Below, one piece after another: positions 26,201-41,200 of a DNA stretch of 64,000 nucleotides; the stretch's first letter is position 1; the number at the start of each line of letters is the position of its first letter. A program made the translations under genes and the position numbers. Below the pieces are notes generated by a model that saw only the letters and a program-made list of their open reading frames with translations, was not told the DNA's origin and did not search any database. The DNA is from Apostichopus japonicus (taxonomy: Eukaryota > Echinodermata > Holothuroidea > Aspidochirotida > Stichopodidae). The DNA lies in assembly GCF_037975245.1 (NCBI RefSeq), contig NC_092582.1, positions 328,001-392,000 on the forward strand, in the 5' to 3' direction.

Positions 26201-29200
26201 ACAGTATCAACACTTACTGAAAGTGTACTTGAAAGTTACTATAGAAATGCATGTACAGTAAATTAGAAAATAACACACGATTTTAAGTAATTGTGAACAC
26301 ATTTAAATCATTGGGAATAATCAAGTGCACATGATAAATACACAGTGGGGACATGCTGTAGTATGAGTCACTTCATGTTAGTATGGTAAAGCAATTGTTG
26401 CTGTTAGCCTGATATGTAGTCACCAAGACACTGGGCTGGATTGGGTATTTTATGAAGGATAATTCTTTCAATACATTCATATCAAGTGTTCTCCAGGCAA
26501 GTAGCCTACAAAACTGGTAACTTTTAAGCACGGTTGACCCAGTTCATTTTCATAGCCCACCAAGTCACAGTGGGTGTATACACCATTCAACACACACACA
26601 ATCACACACGCATACACACAATAGAACATTAAAAGAAATGACTGGATTTGGATGAAAAAGCTGGGTAGAAGTGGGTTTAAGACTTCTGAATTGTAGATGT
26701 GAATCTTTAGGATTAGGACTGTGACTAAAAGTCGGTAAACAGGCAGAGAATGGAATGACTGTATTGTAGTTCAGCATGGGTGTAGATGCAATCAGTCAAG
26801 TTACCCATGGATCATGCATGGAATGGCTGTATTTTAGTTCAGCGTGGGTGTAGATGCAATCAGTCAGAGGAGATCTGTGAGATCCCCTAAGTTATGATTC
26901 ATACTGTAGCCAAGTTACCCATGGATCATGCATGGAATGGCTGTATTTTAGTTCAGCGTGGGTGTAGATGCAATCAGTCAGAGGAGGTCTGTGAGATCCC
27001 CTAAGTTATGATTCATACTGTAGCCAAGTTACCCATGGATCATGCATGGAATGGCTGTATTTTAGTTCAGCGTGGGTGTAGATGCAATCAGTCAGAAGAG
27101 ATCTGTGAGATCCCCTAAGTTATGATTCATACTGTAGCCAAGTTAACCATGGATCATGAATGGAATGGCTGTATTTTAGTTCAGCGTGGGTGTAGATGCA
27201 ATCAGTCAGAGGAGATCTGTGAGATCCCCTAAGTTATGATTCATACTGTAGCCAAGTTTCCCAAGGATCATGAATGGAATGGCTGTATTGTAGTTCAGCG
27301 TGGGTGTAGATGCAATCAGTCAGAGGAGGTCTGTGAGATCCCCTAAGTTATGATTCATACTGTAGCCAAGTTACCCATGGATCATGCATGGAATGGCTGT
27401 ATTTGTGGTTCAGCGTGGGTGTAGATGCAATCAGTCAGAAGAGATCTGTGAGATCCCCTAAGTTATGATTCATACTGTAGCCAAGTTAACCATGGATCAT
27501 GAATGGAATGGCTGTATTTTAGTTCAGCGTGGGTGTAGATGCAATCAGTCAGAAGAGATCTGTGAGATCCTCTAAGATATGATTCATACTGTAGCCAAGT
27601 TTCCCATGGATCATGAATGGAATGGCTGTATTGTAGTTCAGTGTGGGTGTAGATGCAATCAGTCAGAAGAGATCTGTGTGATCCCCTAAGATATGATTCA
27701 TACTGTAGCCAAGTTTCCCATGGATCATGAATGGAATGGCTGTATTTGTAGTTCAGTGTGGGTGTAGATGCAATCAGTCAGAAGAGATCTGTGTGATCCC
27801 CTAAGTTATGATTCATACTGTAGCCAAGTTTCCCATGGATCATGAATGGAATGGCTGTATTTGTAGTTCAGTGTGGGTGTAGATGCAATCAGTCAGAAGA
27901 GATCTGTGTGATCCCCTAAGTTATGATTCATACTGTAGCCAAGTTTCCCATGGATCATGAATGGAATGGCTGTATTGTAGTTCAGTGTGGGTGTAGATGC
28001 AATCAGTCAGAAGAGATCTGTGTGATCCCCTAAGTTATGATTCATACTGTAGCCAAGTTTCCCATGGATCATGAATGGAATGGCTGTATTTTAGTTCAGT
28101 GTGGGTGTAGATGCAATCAGTCAGAGGAGATCTGTGAGATCCCCTAAGTTATGATTCATACTGTAGCCAAGTTTCCCATGGATCATGCATGGAATGGCTG
28201 TATTTGTAGTTCAGTGTGGGTGTAGATGCAATCAGTCAGAAGAGATCTGTGAGATCCCCTAAGATATGATTCATACTGTAGCCAAGTTTCCCATGGATCA
28301 TGCATGGAATGGCTGTATTTGTAGTTCAGTGTGGGTGTAGATGCAATCAGTCAGAAGAGATCTGTGAGATCCCCTAAGATATGATTCATACTGTAGCCAA
28401 GTTTCCCATGGATCATGAATGGAATGGCTGTATTTGTAGTTCAGTGTGGGTGTAGATGCAATCAGTCAGAAGAGATCTGTGAGATCCCCTAAGATATGAT
28501 TCATACTGTAGCCAAGTTTCCCATGGATCATGCATGGAATGGCTGTATTTGTAGTTCAGTGTGGGTGTAGATGCAATCAGTCAGAAGAGATCTGTGAGAT
28601 CCCCTAAGATATGATTCATACTGTAGCCAAGTTTCCCATGGATCATGCATGGAATGGCTGTATTTGTAGTTCAGTGTGGGTGTAGATGCAATCAGTCAGA
28701 AGAGATCTGTGAGATCCCCTAAGATATGATTCATACTGTAGCCAAGTTTCCCATGGATCATGCATGGAATGGCTGTATTTGTAGTTCAGTGTGGGTGTAG
28801 ATGCAATCAGTCAGAAGAGATCTGTGAGATCCCCTAAGATATGATTCATACTGTAGCCAAGTTTCCCATGGATCATGCATGGAATGGCTGTATTTGTAGT
28901 TCAGTGTGGGTGTAGATGCAATCAGTCAGAAGAGATCTGTGAGATCCTCTAAGATATGATTCATACTGTAGCCAAGTTTCCCATGGATCATGAATGGAAT
29001 GGCTGTATTTGTAGTTCAGTGTGGGTGTAGATGCAATCAGTCAGAAGAGATCTGTGAGATCCCCTAAGATATGATTCATACTGTAGCCAAGTTTCCCATG
29101 GATCATGCATGGAATGGCTGTATTTGTAGTTCAGTGTGGGTGTAGATGCAATCAGTCAGAAGAGATCTGTGAGATCCCCTAAGATATGATTCATACTGTA

Positions 29201-32200
29201 GCCAAGTTTCCCATGGATCATGCATGGAATGGCTGTATTTGTAGTTCAGCGTGGGTGTAGATGCAATCAGTCAGAAGAGATCTGTGAGATCCCCTAAGAT
29301 ATGATTCATACTGTAGCCAAGTTTCCCATGGATCATGCATGGAATGGCTGTATTTGTAGTTCAGCGTGGGTGTAGATGCAATCAGTCAGAGGAGGTCTGT
29401 GAGATCCCCTAAGTTATGATTCATACTGTAGCCAAGTTACCCATGGATCATGCATGGAATGGCTGTATTTGTGGTTCAGCGTGGGTGTAGATGCAATCAG
29501 TCAGAAGAGATCTGTGAGATCCCCTAAGTTATGATTCATACTGTAGCCAAGTTAACCATGGATCATGAATGGAATGGCTGTATTTTAGTTCAGCGTGGGT
29601 GTAGATGCAATCAGTCAGAAGAGATCTGTGAGATCCTCTAAGATATGATTCATACTGTAGCCAAGTTTCCCATGGATCATGAATGGAATGGCTGTATTGT
29701 AGTTCAGTGTGGGTGTAGATGCAATCAGTCAGAAGAGATCTGTGTGATCCCCTAAGATATGATTCATACTGTAGCCAAGTTTCCCATGGATCATGAATGG
29801 AATGGCTGTATTTGTAGTTCAGTGTGGGTGTAGATGCAATCAGTCAGAAGAGATCTGTGTGATCCCCTAAGTTATGATTCATACTGTAGCCAAGTTTCCC
29901 ATGGATCATGAATGGAATGGCTGTATTTGTAGTTCAGTGTGGGTGTAGATGCAATCAGTCAGAAGAGATCTGTGTGATCCCCTAAGTTATGATTCATACT
30001 GTAGCCAAGTTTCCCATGGATCATGAATGGAATGGCTGTATTGTAGTTCAGTGTGGGTGTAGATGCAATCAGTCAGAAGAGATCTGTGTGATCCCCTAAG
30101 TTATGATTCATACTGTAGCCAAGTTTCCCATGGATCATGAATGGAATGGCTGTATTTTAGTTCAGTGTGGGTGTAGATGCAATCAGTCAGAGGAGATCTG
30201 TGAGATCCCCTAAGTTATGATTCATACTGTAGCCAAGTTTCCCATGGATCATGCATGGAATGGCTGTATTTGTAGTTCAGTGTGGGTGTAGATGCAATCA
30301 GTCAGAAGAGATCTGTGAGATCCCCTAAGATATGATTCATACTGTAGCCAAGTTTCCCATGGATCATGCATGGAATGGCTGTATTTGTAGTTCAGTGTGG
30401 GTGTAGATGCAATCAGTCAGAAGAGATCTGTGAGATCCCCTAAGATATGATTCATACTGTAGCCAAGTTTCCCATGGATCATGAATGGAATGGCTGTATT
30501 TGTAGTTCAGTGTGGGTGTAGATGCAATCAGTCAGAAGAGATCTGTGAGATCCCCTAAGATATGATTCATACTGTAGCCAAGTTTCCCATGGATCATGCA
30601 TGGAATGGCTGTATTTGTAGTTCAGTGTGGGTGTAGATGCAATCAGTCAGAAGAGATCTGTGAGATCCCCTAAGATATGATTCATACTGTAGCCAAGTTT
30701 CCCATGGATCATGCATGGAATGGCTGTATTTGTAGTTCAGTGTGGGTGTAGATGCAATCAGTCAGAAGAGATCTGTGAGATCCCCTAAGATATGATTCAT
30801 ACTGTAGCCAAGTTTCCCATGGATCATGCATGGAATGGCTGTATTTGTAGTTCAGTGTGGGTGTAGATGCAATCAGTCAGAAGAGATCTGTGAGATCCCC
30901 TAAGATATGATTCATACTGTAGCCAAGTTTCCCATGGATCATGCATGGAATGGCTGTATTTGTAGTTCAGTGTGGGTGTAGATGCAATCAGTCAGAAGAG
31001 ATCTGTGAGATCCTCTAAGATATGATTCATACTGTAGCCAAGTTTCCCATGGATCATGAATGGAATGGCTGTATTTGTAGTTCAGTGTGGGTGTAGATGC
31101 AATCAGTCAGAAGAGATCTGTGAGATCCCCTAAGATATGATTCATACTGTAGCCAAGTTTCCCATGGATCATGCATGGAATGGCTGTATTTGTAGTTCAG
31201 TGTGGGTGTAGATGCAATCAGTCAGAAGAGATCTGTGAGATCCCCTAAGATATGATTCATGCTGTAGCCAAGTTTCCCATGGATCATGCATGGAATGGCT
31301 GTATTTGTAGTTCAGTGTGGGTGTAGATGCAATCAGTCAGAAGAGATCTGTGAGATCCCCTAAGATATGATTCATACTGTAGCCAAGTTTCCCATGGATC
31401 ATGCATGGAATGGCTGTATTTGTAGTTCAGTGTGGGTGTAGATGCAATCAGTCAGAAGAGATCTGTGAGATCCCCTAAGTTATGATTCATACTGTAGCCA
31501 AGTTTCCCATGGATCATGAATGGAATGGCTGTATTTTAGTTCAGCGTGGGTATAGATGCAATCAGCCAAGTGAACCAGGAATCATTTTGCAAGAGTAAGC
31601 ATAGTTTTACTTGTACAATAATATTGTATGAATATTGGTTATCACAGCCTGTAACTTCTGAAATCAAAGTTTGTAATTTGGTCCTTATCACATTCACAAT
31701 GCACACCATGTAATGTTTAACAATACATAATTGAAGACATAAAAGCAATAGTTCATCTGTGTAACCTATCAATGATTACTACTATAGTTAGTTGATTTAT
31801 TGAGTGATTGATATTCATGCAGTTGTTTTCCTCAGAAGGTTCATACAGGGGGGTGTCATGCTACTTTTTGTAAATACCATATACTGTATTGGGTAAAACT
31901 TTATGCCTCACTCTTATCTGACTCCATATCTTACTGACTTTGTCTTTATGTTTCTCCCTAGAGAAATTACAAAATGTGTATCATTAATACATATAAAATC
32001 ATAGCGTATTCTATCATATCATGTCAAATTGTTTCCATTTTGCTTAAAAATAGAATAATGCCATATTCTATGAATTTCTGGACATACACTATACATCCAT
32101 AGCAATAGAATTTGAAATAAAATATTCTATAAAATGTATTGGAATGAAACCATTGACACTATTATTAAAGTGTAATTACCCCTAATTCAATATGTAACAC

Positions 32201-35200
32201 AACACTGACCATGCATTCATGCCTGACAAAGAATTGATGGATTAACTTTCACAGATGATAGGTCAGTGTACTTTAACACAACAGATTCAGGGGAAGTGGA
32301 AATCTGATACAGATATGGTTAAACAGATAAATTATTCAGTGATAAATTTTGGTGCTCTGTAAATACTAGTTAGGATTGCTTGTGCTTAAAGTACTATGGA
32401 CACCTAGCCAATTGTTCCCATATTCAGTACATTTGTTGTGTGTCATAATAATCTCATTCAAAATCTGTTGACATTTTTCAAAAAGCTCTTTCTGTTTCTA
32501 AGATATACACATTTGAAGTTTTGATTTATTTGGAAACTCATTAAATATGTGCAAACTATGACATGGAGAATTGAGCTCGTAACAATTTCTTCTTTTAGGC
32601 CTTAATAATGTGATGTTCCTCTTTTCAAAGAAGACAATCAAATATTTCAAGAAATTTCCTTAGGCCCACAACCCTGTGTTCAGTGTCCTTGAAATGAAGG
32701 TTGTGAGAACAAAGCAATAACATAAAATTTGGCTGATTTAATTTTAATTTTAAGACAGTTTGCAGCCTACTGTATAAAGACTTCAAGAATTCAATATTTA
32801 GGCTTTAGACCATCGTTGTGCAAATTTTGTCTGAGTTCCTGCTAGGGGCATTTAATTTTTGATTCTTTTTTTTTAAGACTTATTTTCAAAGTGCTCTTCA
32901 CTTAGATAAGTTTGAACTTTTGTGGAAAAAGAACAATGCAGTTTTTCTTACTATACTGACAATAGTGATATGATAACATACAGTACTCCTACAGTCCCAT
33001 ATTTCTATTGACCTATGTAACACTCATACTCATAGACCTATCAGGTTGTAAGTTCATGTATAACATGCACATAGTACACACAGTACTTGACATGTCATAG
33101 CAAAACTCAAAATACATGTATGTATAGATATGGTTGAATATATGCTGTATGAAATATACTGTATCAAATAGTGCTGTATCCCAAACTGTATCAAATAGCG
33201 CTGCATCCCATTCTATACACAGTATCAAATAGTGCTGTACCCTAGATTCTATGCTGTATCAAATAGTGCTGTATCACATTCTATGTGTGGTATCAAATAG
33301 TGCTGTATCCCCATTATATGTACGGTACCAAATAGTGCTGTATCCCATTCTATATGTGGTATCAAATAGTGCTGTATCACATTCTATATCAAATAGTGCT
33401 GTATCCCATTCTATGTGTGGTATCAAATAGTGCTGTATCCCATTCTATATCAAATAGTGCTGTATCCCATTCTATATCAAATAGTGCTGTATCCCATTCT
33501 ATGTGTGGTATCAAATAGCGCTGTATCCCATTCTATATCAAATAGTGCTGTATCCCATTCTATATGTGGTATCAAATAGTGCTGTATCCCATTCTATATC
33601 AAATAGTGCTGTATCCCATTCTATATGTGGTATCAAATAGTGCTGTATCCCATTCTATGTCAAATAGTGCTGTATCCCATTCTATGTGTGGTATCAAATA
33701 GCGCTGTATCCCATTCTATATCAAATAGTGCTGTATCCCATTCTATATGTGGTATCAAATAGTGCTGTATCCCATTCTATATCAAATAGTGCTGTATCCC
33801 ATTCTATATGTGGTATCAAATAGTGCTATATCCCATTCTTTATCAAATAGTGCTGTATCCCATTCTATGTGTGGTATCAAATAGTGCTATATCCCATTCT
33901 ATATCAAATAGTGCTGTATCACATTCTATGTGTGGTATCAAATAGTGCTGTATCCCATTCTATATCAAATAGTGCTGTATCCCATTCTATATGTGGTATC
34001 AAATAGTGCTATATCCCATTCTTTATCAAATAGTGCTGTATCCCATTCTATATGTGGTATCAAATAGTGCTATATCCCATTCTATATCAAATAGTGCTGT
34101 ATCCCATTCTATATGTGGTATCAAATAGTGCTATATCCCATTCTATATCAAATAGCGCTGTATCCCATTCTATATCAAATAGTGCTGTATCCGATTCTAT
34201 ATCAAATAGTGCTGTATCCCATTCTATGTGTGGTATCAAATAGTGCTGTACCCTAGAGTCTATGCTGTATCAAATAGCTCTGTATCCCATTCTATATGTG
34301 GTATCAAATAGTGCTGTATCCCATATGTGGTATCAAATAGCGCTGTATCCCATTCTATATGTGGTATCAAATAGCGCTGTATCCCATTCTATATCAAATA
34401 GTGCTGTATCCCATTATATGTATGGTATCAAATAGTGCTGTATCCCATTCTATATCAAATAGTGCTGTATCCCATTCTATATCAAATAGTGCTGTACCCT
34501 AGATTCTATGCTATATCAAATAATGCTGTATCCCATTCTATATCAAATAGTGCTGTATCCCATTATATGTATGGTATCAAATAGTGCTGTATCCCATTCT
34601 ATATCAAATAGTGCTGTATCCCATTCTATGTACTGTATCAAATAGTGCTGCATCCCATTCTACATGTGGTATCAAATAGTTCTGTATCCCATTCCATACA
34701 CGCTATGAAATATGCCGGTTTAAATAGTTGTCCCAGTTTTGTACGCTGTGTAAATTAAGCATGAAGAGACCACATTGTGTCTAATTGCTTACACCATATA
34801 TGAGATACGCTGTACACAAATACATGCTCTATCAAATATGCTAAATTTAGATGTATCCTGTTTAGTGTGCTTTATGAAATACTTTAGGCTGTACCTGTAT
34901 ACCTTTATTTATTTAAATCAATCAGAATAAAGGTAAGCCTTTTAGTGCCCAGTCATTTGAAAGTTTCTGTCCTAGTTTTGACATTCCTGCCAAAGATAGC
35001 ACTTTCTTTTGTCCTCATTATGAGCTGCTCAGCCCCCACAGATTAAAGGTGATTGGTACTTTGAGGAGTTGAATAAAGGTGATTGGTACTTTGAGGAGTT
35101 GAATAAGGCTCAATTGACTAAATGGTTGACTCACTTGTATCATTTTGTATCTTGAATTTGCTGAAAGTGTTCTTTATATTTCCCTGTCAAGTCCAATTGG

Positions 35201-38200
35201 TATCCAGGTCACCAATTTTCTTTGGATAAATTTGCAAGATATATGTTCATGTTTGCTTTTATGTATTTATGTTTTTGTTTAATGCAGTGAGTTCAATCCT
35301 TAAAATACTACATGGTGACTCAAGGAATTAGAATAAAACAATTAGAGAACAGAGCCTGGATGTTCAATTCAATTGCAACATTGCAGTGTGCCATATTCCA
35401 AGTTTTCTTTATCAGTCAATTTCTTCTCCATGCAGATGATACATATACATATCAAAGCTATAGTAATCTGTAGTTAACATTCAAATCATTACACCGTAGG
35501 TTTATCATTTTAGGCCAGGGGCCTTCCTTCACAGTAAATGCATGCCTACTATACAGATTAGAATTATAATAATCCTGTTGTGTGTAATGCAAGGGCAGGT
35601 CTAATTGCTTACTAACTTCTTTGTAAGAGCTTTACAACTTCCTGTAGGGGGGGGGTGGGGGGGTGCAATATCTTGGATTATCAAGTGGCAATATTCTGTG
35701 CATTAACACTGATCTAATTTTTGACTAATATAGTGTTGTGGGTTTATTAGATGGACATGCATGTGTCTCAGTTACAAGAGAGAAAAAAGGGGGCTGAGAA
35801 TGTTCAGTGTGAGGATAGTTCAATATTATTTTACTTAACACTTATTTACATATGTGTGGTAAAAGGAAGAGGATAGGAAGGGGATGGGAGTAAGGGGTTG
35901 TTGGGAGAGTATAGTCCTGAGATGGATCTAGAAGGAAAAATGTTTTTAATGTACAGAAGTACATGAAAGGTGATGAACGATTTAAGACCAATAGTTACTA
36001 AATGGAAGAGGATGGGGGGGGGGGGGATGGGGGGAATACAGGATATGGATCTTTTTGACATTGCTATGTGATAACGATTTAAGACCAATAGTTATTAAAT
36101 GGAAGACGATGGGGGGGGGGGGGGGATTATAGGAGATGAGGGGTTTGGACCAATAGTTACTAAAGATGAATGATTCAGGATGCAGGTATTCCTTTCTCCT
36201 ATCGTGTCTTATTTGTTGTTGTAATTTGCATATATTTTAATCCTCAGTTGGTTTGGTAAAGTTTCAAACACATGCAGATGCTTGATGTCTCAAAGAAAGA
36301 GGGAAGTCTAGAGAGAAGATATTCATATCATAACTTTCAAAATTTATCAAAATTTACAACTCTCATTTCAGATGAGGTACATCTTGAATGCAACACACTG
36401 GAACTCCAGATTACCAGCTTTCCACCATGGACACTTTGCTTTCATTGATTTTGCTGCGTGAGTATGATCAGGACTAGCTTGCTCCTCAACTTTGACATTT
36501 ACAGCATGCCATTTGTACCCAAATGATTGATATAAGTGAATTTAAATGGATGTGATTGCATTTCATTACTAACTTTAACAAAAAGTTAGATTAGCTAGAT
36601 TCATTCTTCTTTATACTGATATTTTCATGCTCAACTTTGACATTTACAGCATGCCATTTGTACCCAAATGATTGATATAAGTGAATTTAAATGGATGTGA
36701 TTGCATTTCATTACTAACTTTAACAAAAAGTTAGATTAGCTAGATTCATTCTTCTTTATACTGATATTTTCATGCATCTTTGCTTGCAGGATCTTTGAAG
36801 CATTTCTAGAATAGTGCAATTTCTGTCCTTATAGGTTGCATAGATAGATTTCCCCATCTTTAGTACAAGTATTATTATGACGTATCGAGATGTATACATA
36901 CTTTGTGTTTAACATGCATACTACTCAAGTGCAGCCAGGTTGAGGTTCCTACACTACATAAGTAATTACTATTCAAGAAATAAAATCTCTGAGAAAAATG
37001 CTAAGACTGCACTGTCTGCCATTTTGTTGCAGAACATTTAGTACTCTAGTGCTAATCAACTTGGTATTAACAGCAAGATATTTGCCGTTCTCTATATTTT
37101 TAATATTGTATACATGTATTACACATATGAATCAGAATTAAACTGGAGCTATAAGCCTATAAGAATAATGCCAAGAATTATGTATGCACTAAAGCATCAA
37201 ACTTGAAAGTATATATGCTGTATTTCAGTAGCAAAATGTTTTGCAAAATAAGTAACTGCCATATATTTTTATATAAATGTGTTTATTATTTTAGGGCCAC
37301 AAATAGATTAAAAATGTGGCTAACTGCAATTTTCTTTTTTATTGACAAAGAGGCCACTAATGTCCAATGAAAGATTCCAATTTGAATTGATAGTTTAAAA
37401 TAAGTAACCTTGATCATGCATTGCCATGACTAGTGTAACTGATTTGGTGTTTATACCAAGCTGTTGCTGCTATTGCCATGGTTCATTTACAGTCATTATG
37501 GTTTGAAATATCTTTGTTATGTTCTATGTTCCTATCCTTAGCTTTGGATCTGTCCGGAAACCAATGTTTATAAATATTATCCGAAGACCTCTGGACAGGT
37601 TAATTTCATTTTACTTCTTTGTTCGTTACGGGGATGATTTCAGACCAAGTTTAGTCCGTCATAGAATGGATAATAAAGAGGTAAGATGTTTGAGACAAAC
37701 TTGATATTATAGCCCGGGCTTGATCGAGCGGAAGCTGATTTCAAGTGGTCCTCCTTATTGTGAATTTTGGTTATTTAGCTAATTCTCTGATGGCATATGC
37801 CTCTTATCTTACAAATATCAGCTCAAGTATACCAACATTAGGACCAAACTGTTTTAATGCTTTCAATCTGTTATAGGTTTATTTTTGTCAATTTTTGCAG
37901 TTGCTGACAATTTTCATCTCATAATGTAAAATATGTCTATCAACATGTCCATATATTATATCCTCTTTGCCTTTGCAAAGCTTGATGGGAATCTACCTAT
38001 AACAGTAACAAGTAATAAAAGTCTCAACGAGTTTCATGTTTTTGAGAGAAATTAAATAAAAAACGTCACTTTGAAGGTTCTTTCACTGTATTGTCTCTGT
38101 ACCTATAGTGTACCTTATTGAATGATGTTATGCAATCATACTTCTTAGGTCTAAGGTCATCTGAGGTCAACAAAAGTCAAAGTTTGAAAACCTTATAAAC

Positions 38201-41200
38201 ATGTTAATTCATTGATCTTGGAGAGTATAAGAATCCTATTGATTTGGTGGAGGAAACAGCTCTTTTAACATTACAACTGTTCCATTTCGTTTTAGTTTGT
38301 TTTTAAAGTGAATGAAACAAGTAAAAGACAATAACATATAAAAGACTATAAAGACATATTAGAAGACTACAATAATGAGAAGATTTCTAATAACAGTTCC
38401 TTGTAAACATAATTTGCTTGTTTTTGTCATTGTGACAAAAGATACCAAGAGTGACCTTGTTAATCACAGCATTTGGCATCAGTAGATAATTGGCTTTTGT
38501 TTCATGGATTGTAATGTTAATGTTAGAACTTGTATCACATGTTTTGTCAGTATGGACAAATTGAAAAAGTCAAGGAAAGAAAAATAAATAAAGAATTTTT
38601 TTTTGAAGGAATAAAATAAAATAAGCAAACCAAAGAAAAAGAAAGTGGTCCCTTGTGGAGAATGGCTTACTCCGATTTCCTTGTTACCCTGCAGCAGTTT
38701 AATAATGAGTCTGCAGAAGCTACTAATGTTGTTCCAATAATATCCAATGGGATTATAGGATTTTCCCTCTGGGAAATACTTGGCCGTTTAATTAGACAGA
38801 AGACAGAGCAGGAAGTAATTTAGAGAGTTCTCAGGAATTAAACTGGTGCCAGATTCAGTAGTTACTAGTAGACTTTACAAGACCCTAATGGCTTGTTTGT
38901 TGCATTCGTATTTTGTTTCTTGACTTTGTGTACATGCATTGATTAAATCTTGAGTACGGAGTTAATAGAATTAAAAGTCTCTACTATGTCCTGTGTTGTA
39001 AATGGATTCCAATCAGTTGTCTCTTTGTTTGTATCAAGTCATGTTCAAAGGTTCTGTCTAATTGGAAAGCTAGACAAGCATTCTGAGATTATTTGCATGG
39101 TGTATTATTTGTGTATATACAAATGTTGTATACAAGGGGCACTGTAGGTGATATCACAGGACCTTGCATGCCTTCCACAGACATTGTTTGAATTACTCTT
39201 GCAATACAATGTGTTGAACTTTGATTTTAATAATGCTTTGAGGATTATGACCATAAATTATCCAGCTGCTTGTTTGCAAAGCTCTTTACCAGTGACATGA
39301 TAATTAGTCCAGGCTGTCATGGCAGTCAATATTCTGGAAGTTCAGTAATAACCCTTCAGTTGCTGCTCTGCCAGATGTTAGGGTTTTATGTAACAGGAAC
39401 TTGGAAATTTCAGATTCTAGATATGTTGGCTTAGTTCTCTTATTTTTCTGTGCTGTAGGTTTAATCTGTGTAATATTTGTCTGTTGGATAAGGCAAAAGC
39501 AAGGATCAGTTTTCTATTTATTGTTATACTTTTTTAATTGCTGTATATCCCTAGAGCATTGATTGCTCTCGGTATATGGTGCTTGGTAACATGTCCATCC
39601 CATCGTATATGGGTGAATGGGTTGGTGAGTGTGGGAGTGTGGTCAGTTAGTGAGGGGTAGGGAGGGGATATGAGAGGGGGTAATGATACACTGTTTCATA
39701 TCTTGCCGACTTTCAGCATACCTGATACAAACTGACTACAGCAGACTGTAGCATTTCGAGAATGATAAAGTTGATGGTCTCTGCTAGACATAACTCTAGA
39801 AGCTAATGAAGTTCAGTGTTGATATAATAGGCTTCATTGAATGCTTGACGATCCTTATCAGAATTACGATCTGACACTTGACCTAGATTCCGGTAACAAA
39901 TGAAATTTGAATCAAGACTTCGATACTGACAATAAATAATATAAGAGTAAATCACTGAGAAAAGAACAGACTGTGAAAAGATACTGATTGATGAGACTAG
40001 TAAGAACTGTTAACAAGTAAACTTAGCTGGATGAAGGACAGACAAAGAAAGCAAAGGACATCCCACCAAGCCCACCCGCTCACCCCACACCACTCACTCA
40101 CCCCATCCGCTCACCCCCCTGCTCACCTCATCTGCTCACCCCTAACCCACTCACCCGCTCACCCCACCCTGTTCACCCTAACCCACTCACCTCCCCCCGT
40201 GCCCCCCCCCCCCCCCCCCCCCCATCACATCTCTATGAAGCTAGGTTACACTAGAAAAGTGAGATGGGATAAAACAAAGGAATTTAGTGAATATTTAGAT
40301 AACAAAATAGCTTTGAAACAAGTCATAAATTAGCAATGGTATGTACAGTAGTAGAGACTAATTGAGACAGTCAATCAAAGAGTTCCCGATCTTAGGACCT
40401 TTAAAACAGATATAATGCTGAGTGAAATTCAAATGATTTATAGGAATGCGGAATTGCTGAATCTAGTGTTGTGGTTGTATAACAGAATATCGATTTGAAA
40501 AGAGAAGTTGAACCGCCAGCATAGACTGCAAAACAAAATTGAACACAAAGGTCGCAGTTTGATGACTGTCATAAATATTAAGAATATCTGAGTTTAACAA
40601 AAGGAGTATTACTGTAAGAAAGATAAAAGCTTTTTGTGATATAACATTCTACTTTTCTTTGAAGAACATGAAGTTTCTGCAGTTAGTGAAGGATAGTTGT
40701 AGGGTAGTAAGATAAGTGACCTGGATAATTTTACTTTAAATAGAATGGAAAATTCTTTTGGCAGCTAGTGAACCTTTGTCTGTGGAGAAAACTGACCTTT
40801 TTAGAACTTTGGTGCACACTATGTGGTGCTTGCTGCCAAGTTAATTATTATAAATGCTAAACACCTAGGAATTTAGCAACATAAGAAATACTGAATTCTG
40901 ATTGAAGCAAATGATACAATGTTCTGAAAGCTTCCTAAGTGATCCCTTTAAAGACCAACTATGGAGACAACATATTTTTGGGGGGATTTTCCATTAATTT
41001 GGGAGTTTACTTACCCATAATCAAGATGTGTAAAAAATAATCTTCGAAAACCTGCTATAACCCATCAAAAGACGACCACAAAAATGGACATTTTGGGTAG
41101 TCATAACAAATGATGATCCAGCATTTAGTGATGATCTGTTATCATGGCTCAATAAAACCTGATTTGATACCATTGTATGTGTAGCTTTACCTTGGTTAAT

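Larger units (their letters stand above)
34705..36371 (+). other. HS2ST1 intron 2, last segment
   Basis: Contains a 31-bp exact tandem duplication (35044-35107), G runs at 35647-35662, 36014-36036 and 36110-36125, and a weak 97-bp repeat. Ends in the exon 3 acceptor at 36371. Confidence 0.6.

Noticed and set aside
26748-31560. Could the arrays be CRISPR?
   Set aside because: Units are continuous tandem copies with no unique spacers, in a eukaryotic intron.
34052-34243. Repeat peptide frame in the 27/34-bp array
   Set aside because: Frame exists only because stops are missing from the unit in a few copies.
40950-41090. Possible left end of another TTAA element (TTAAAGACCAACTATGGAG)
   Set aside because: No matching inverted end was found; the minisatellite starts right after.
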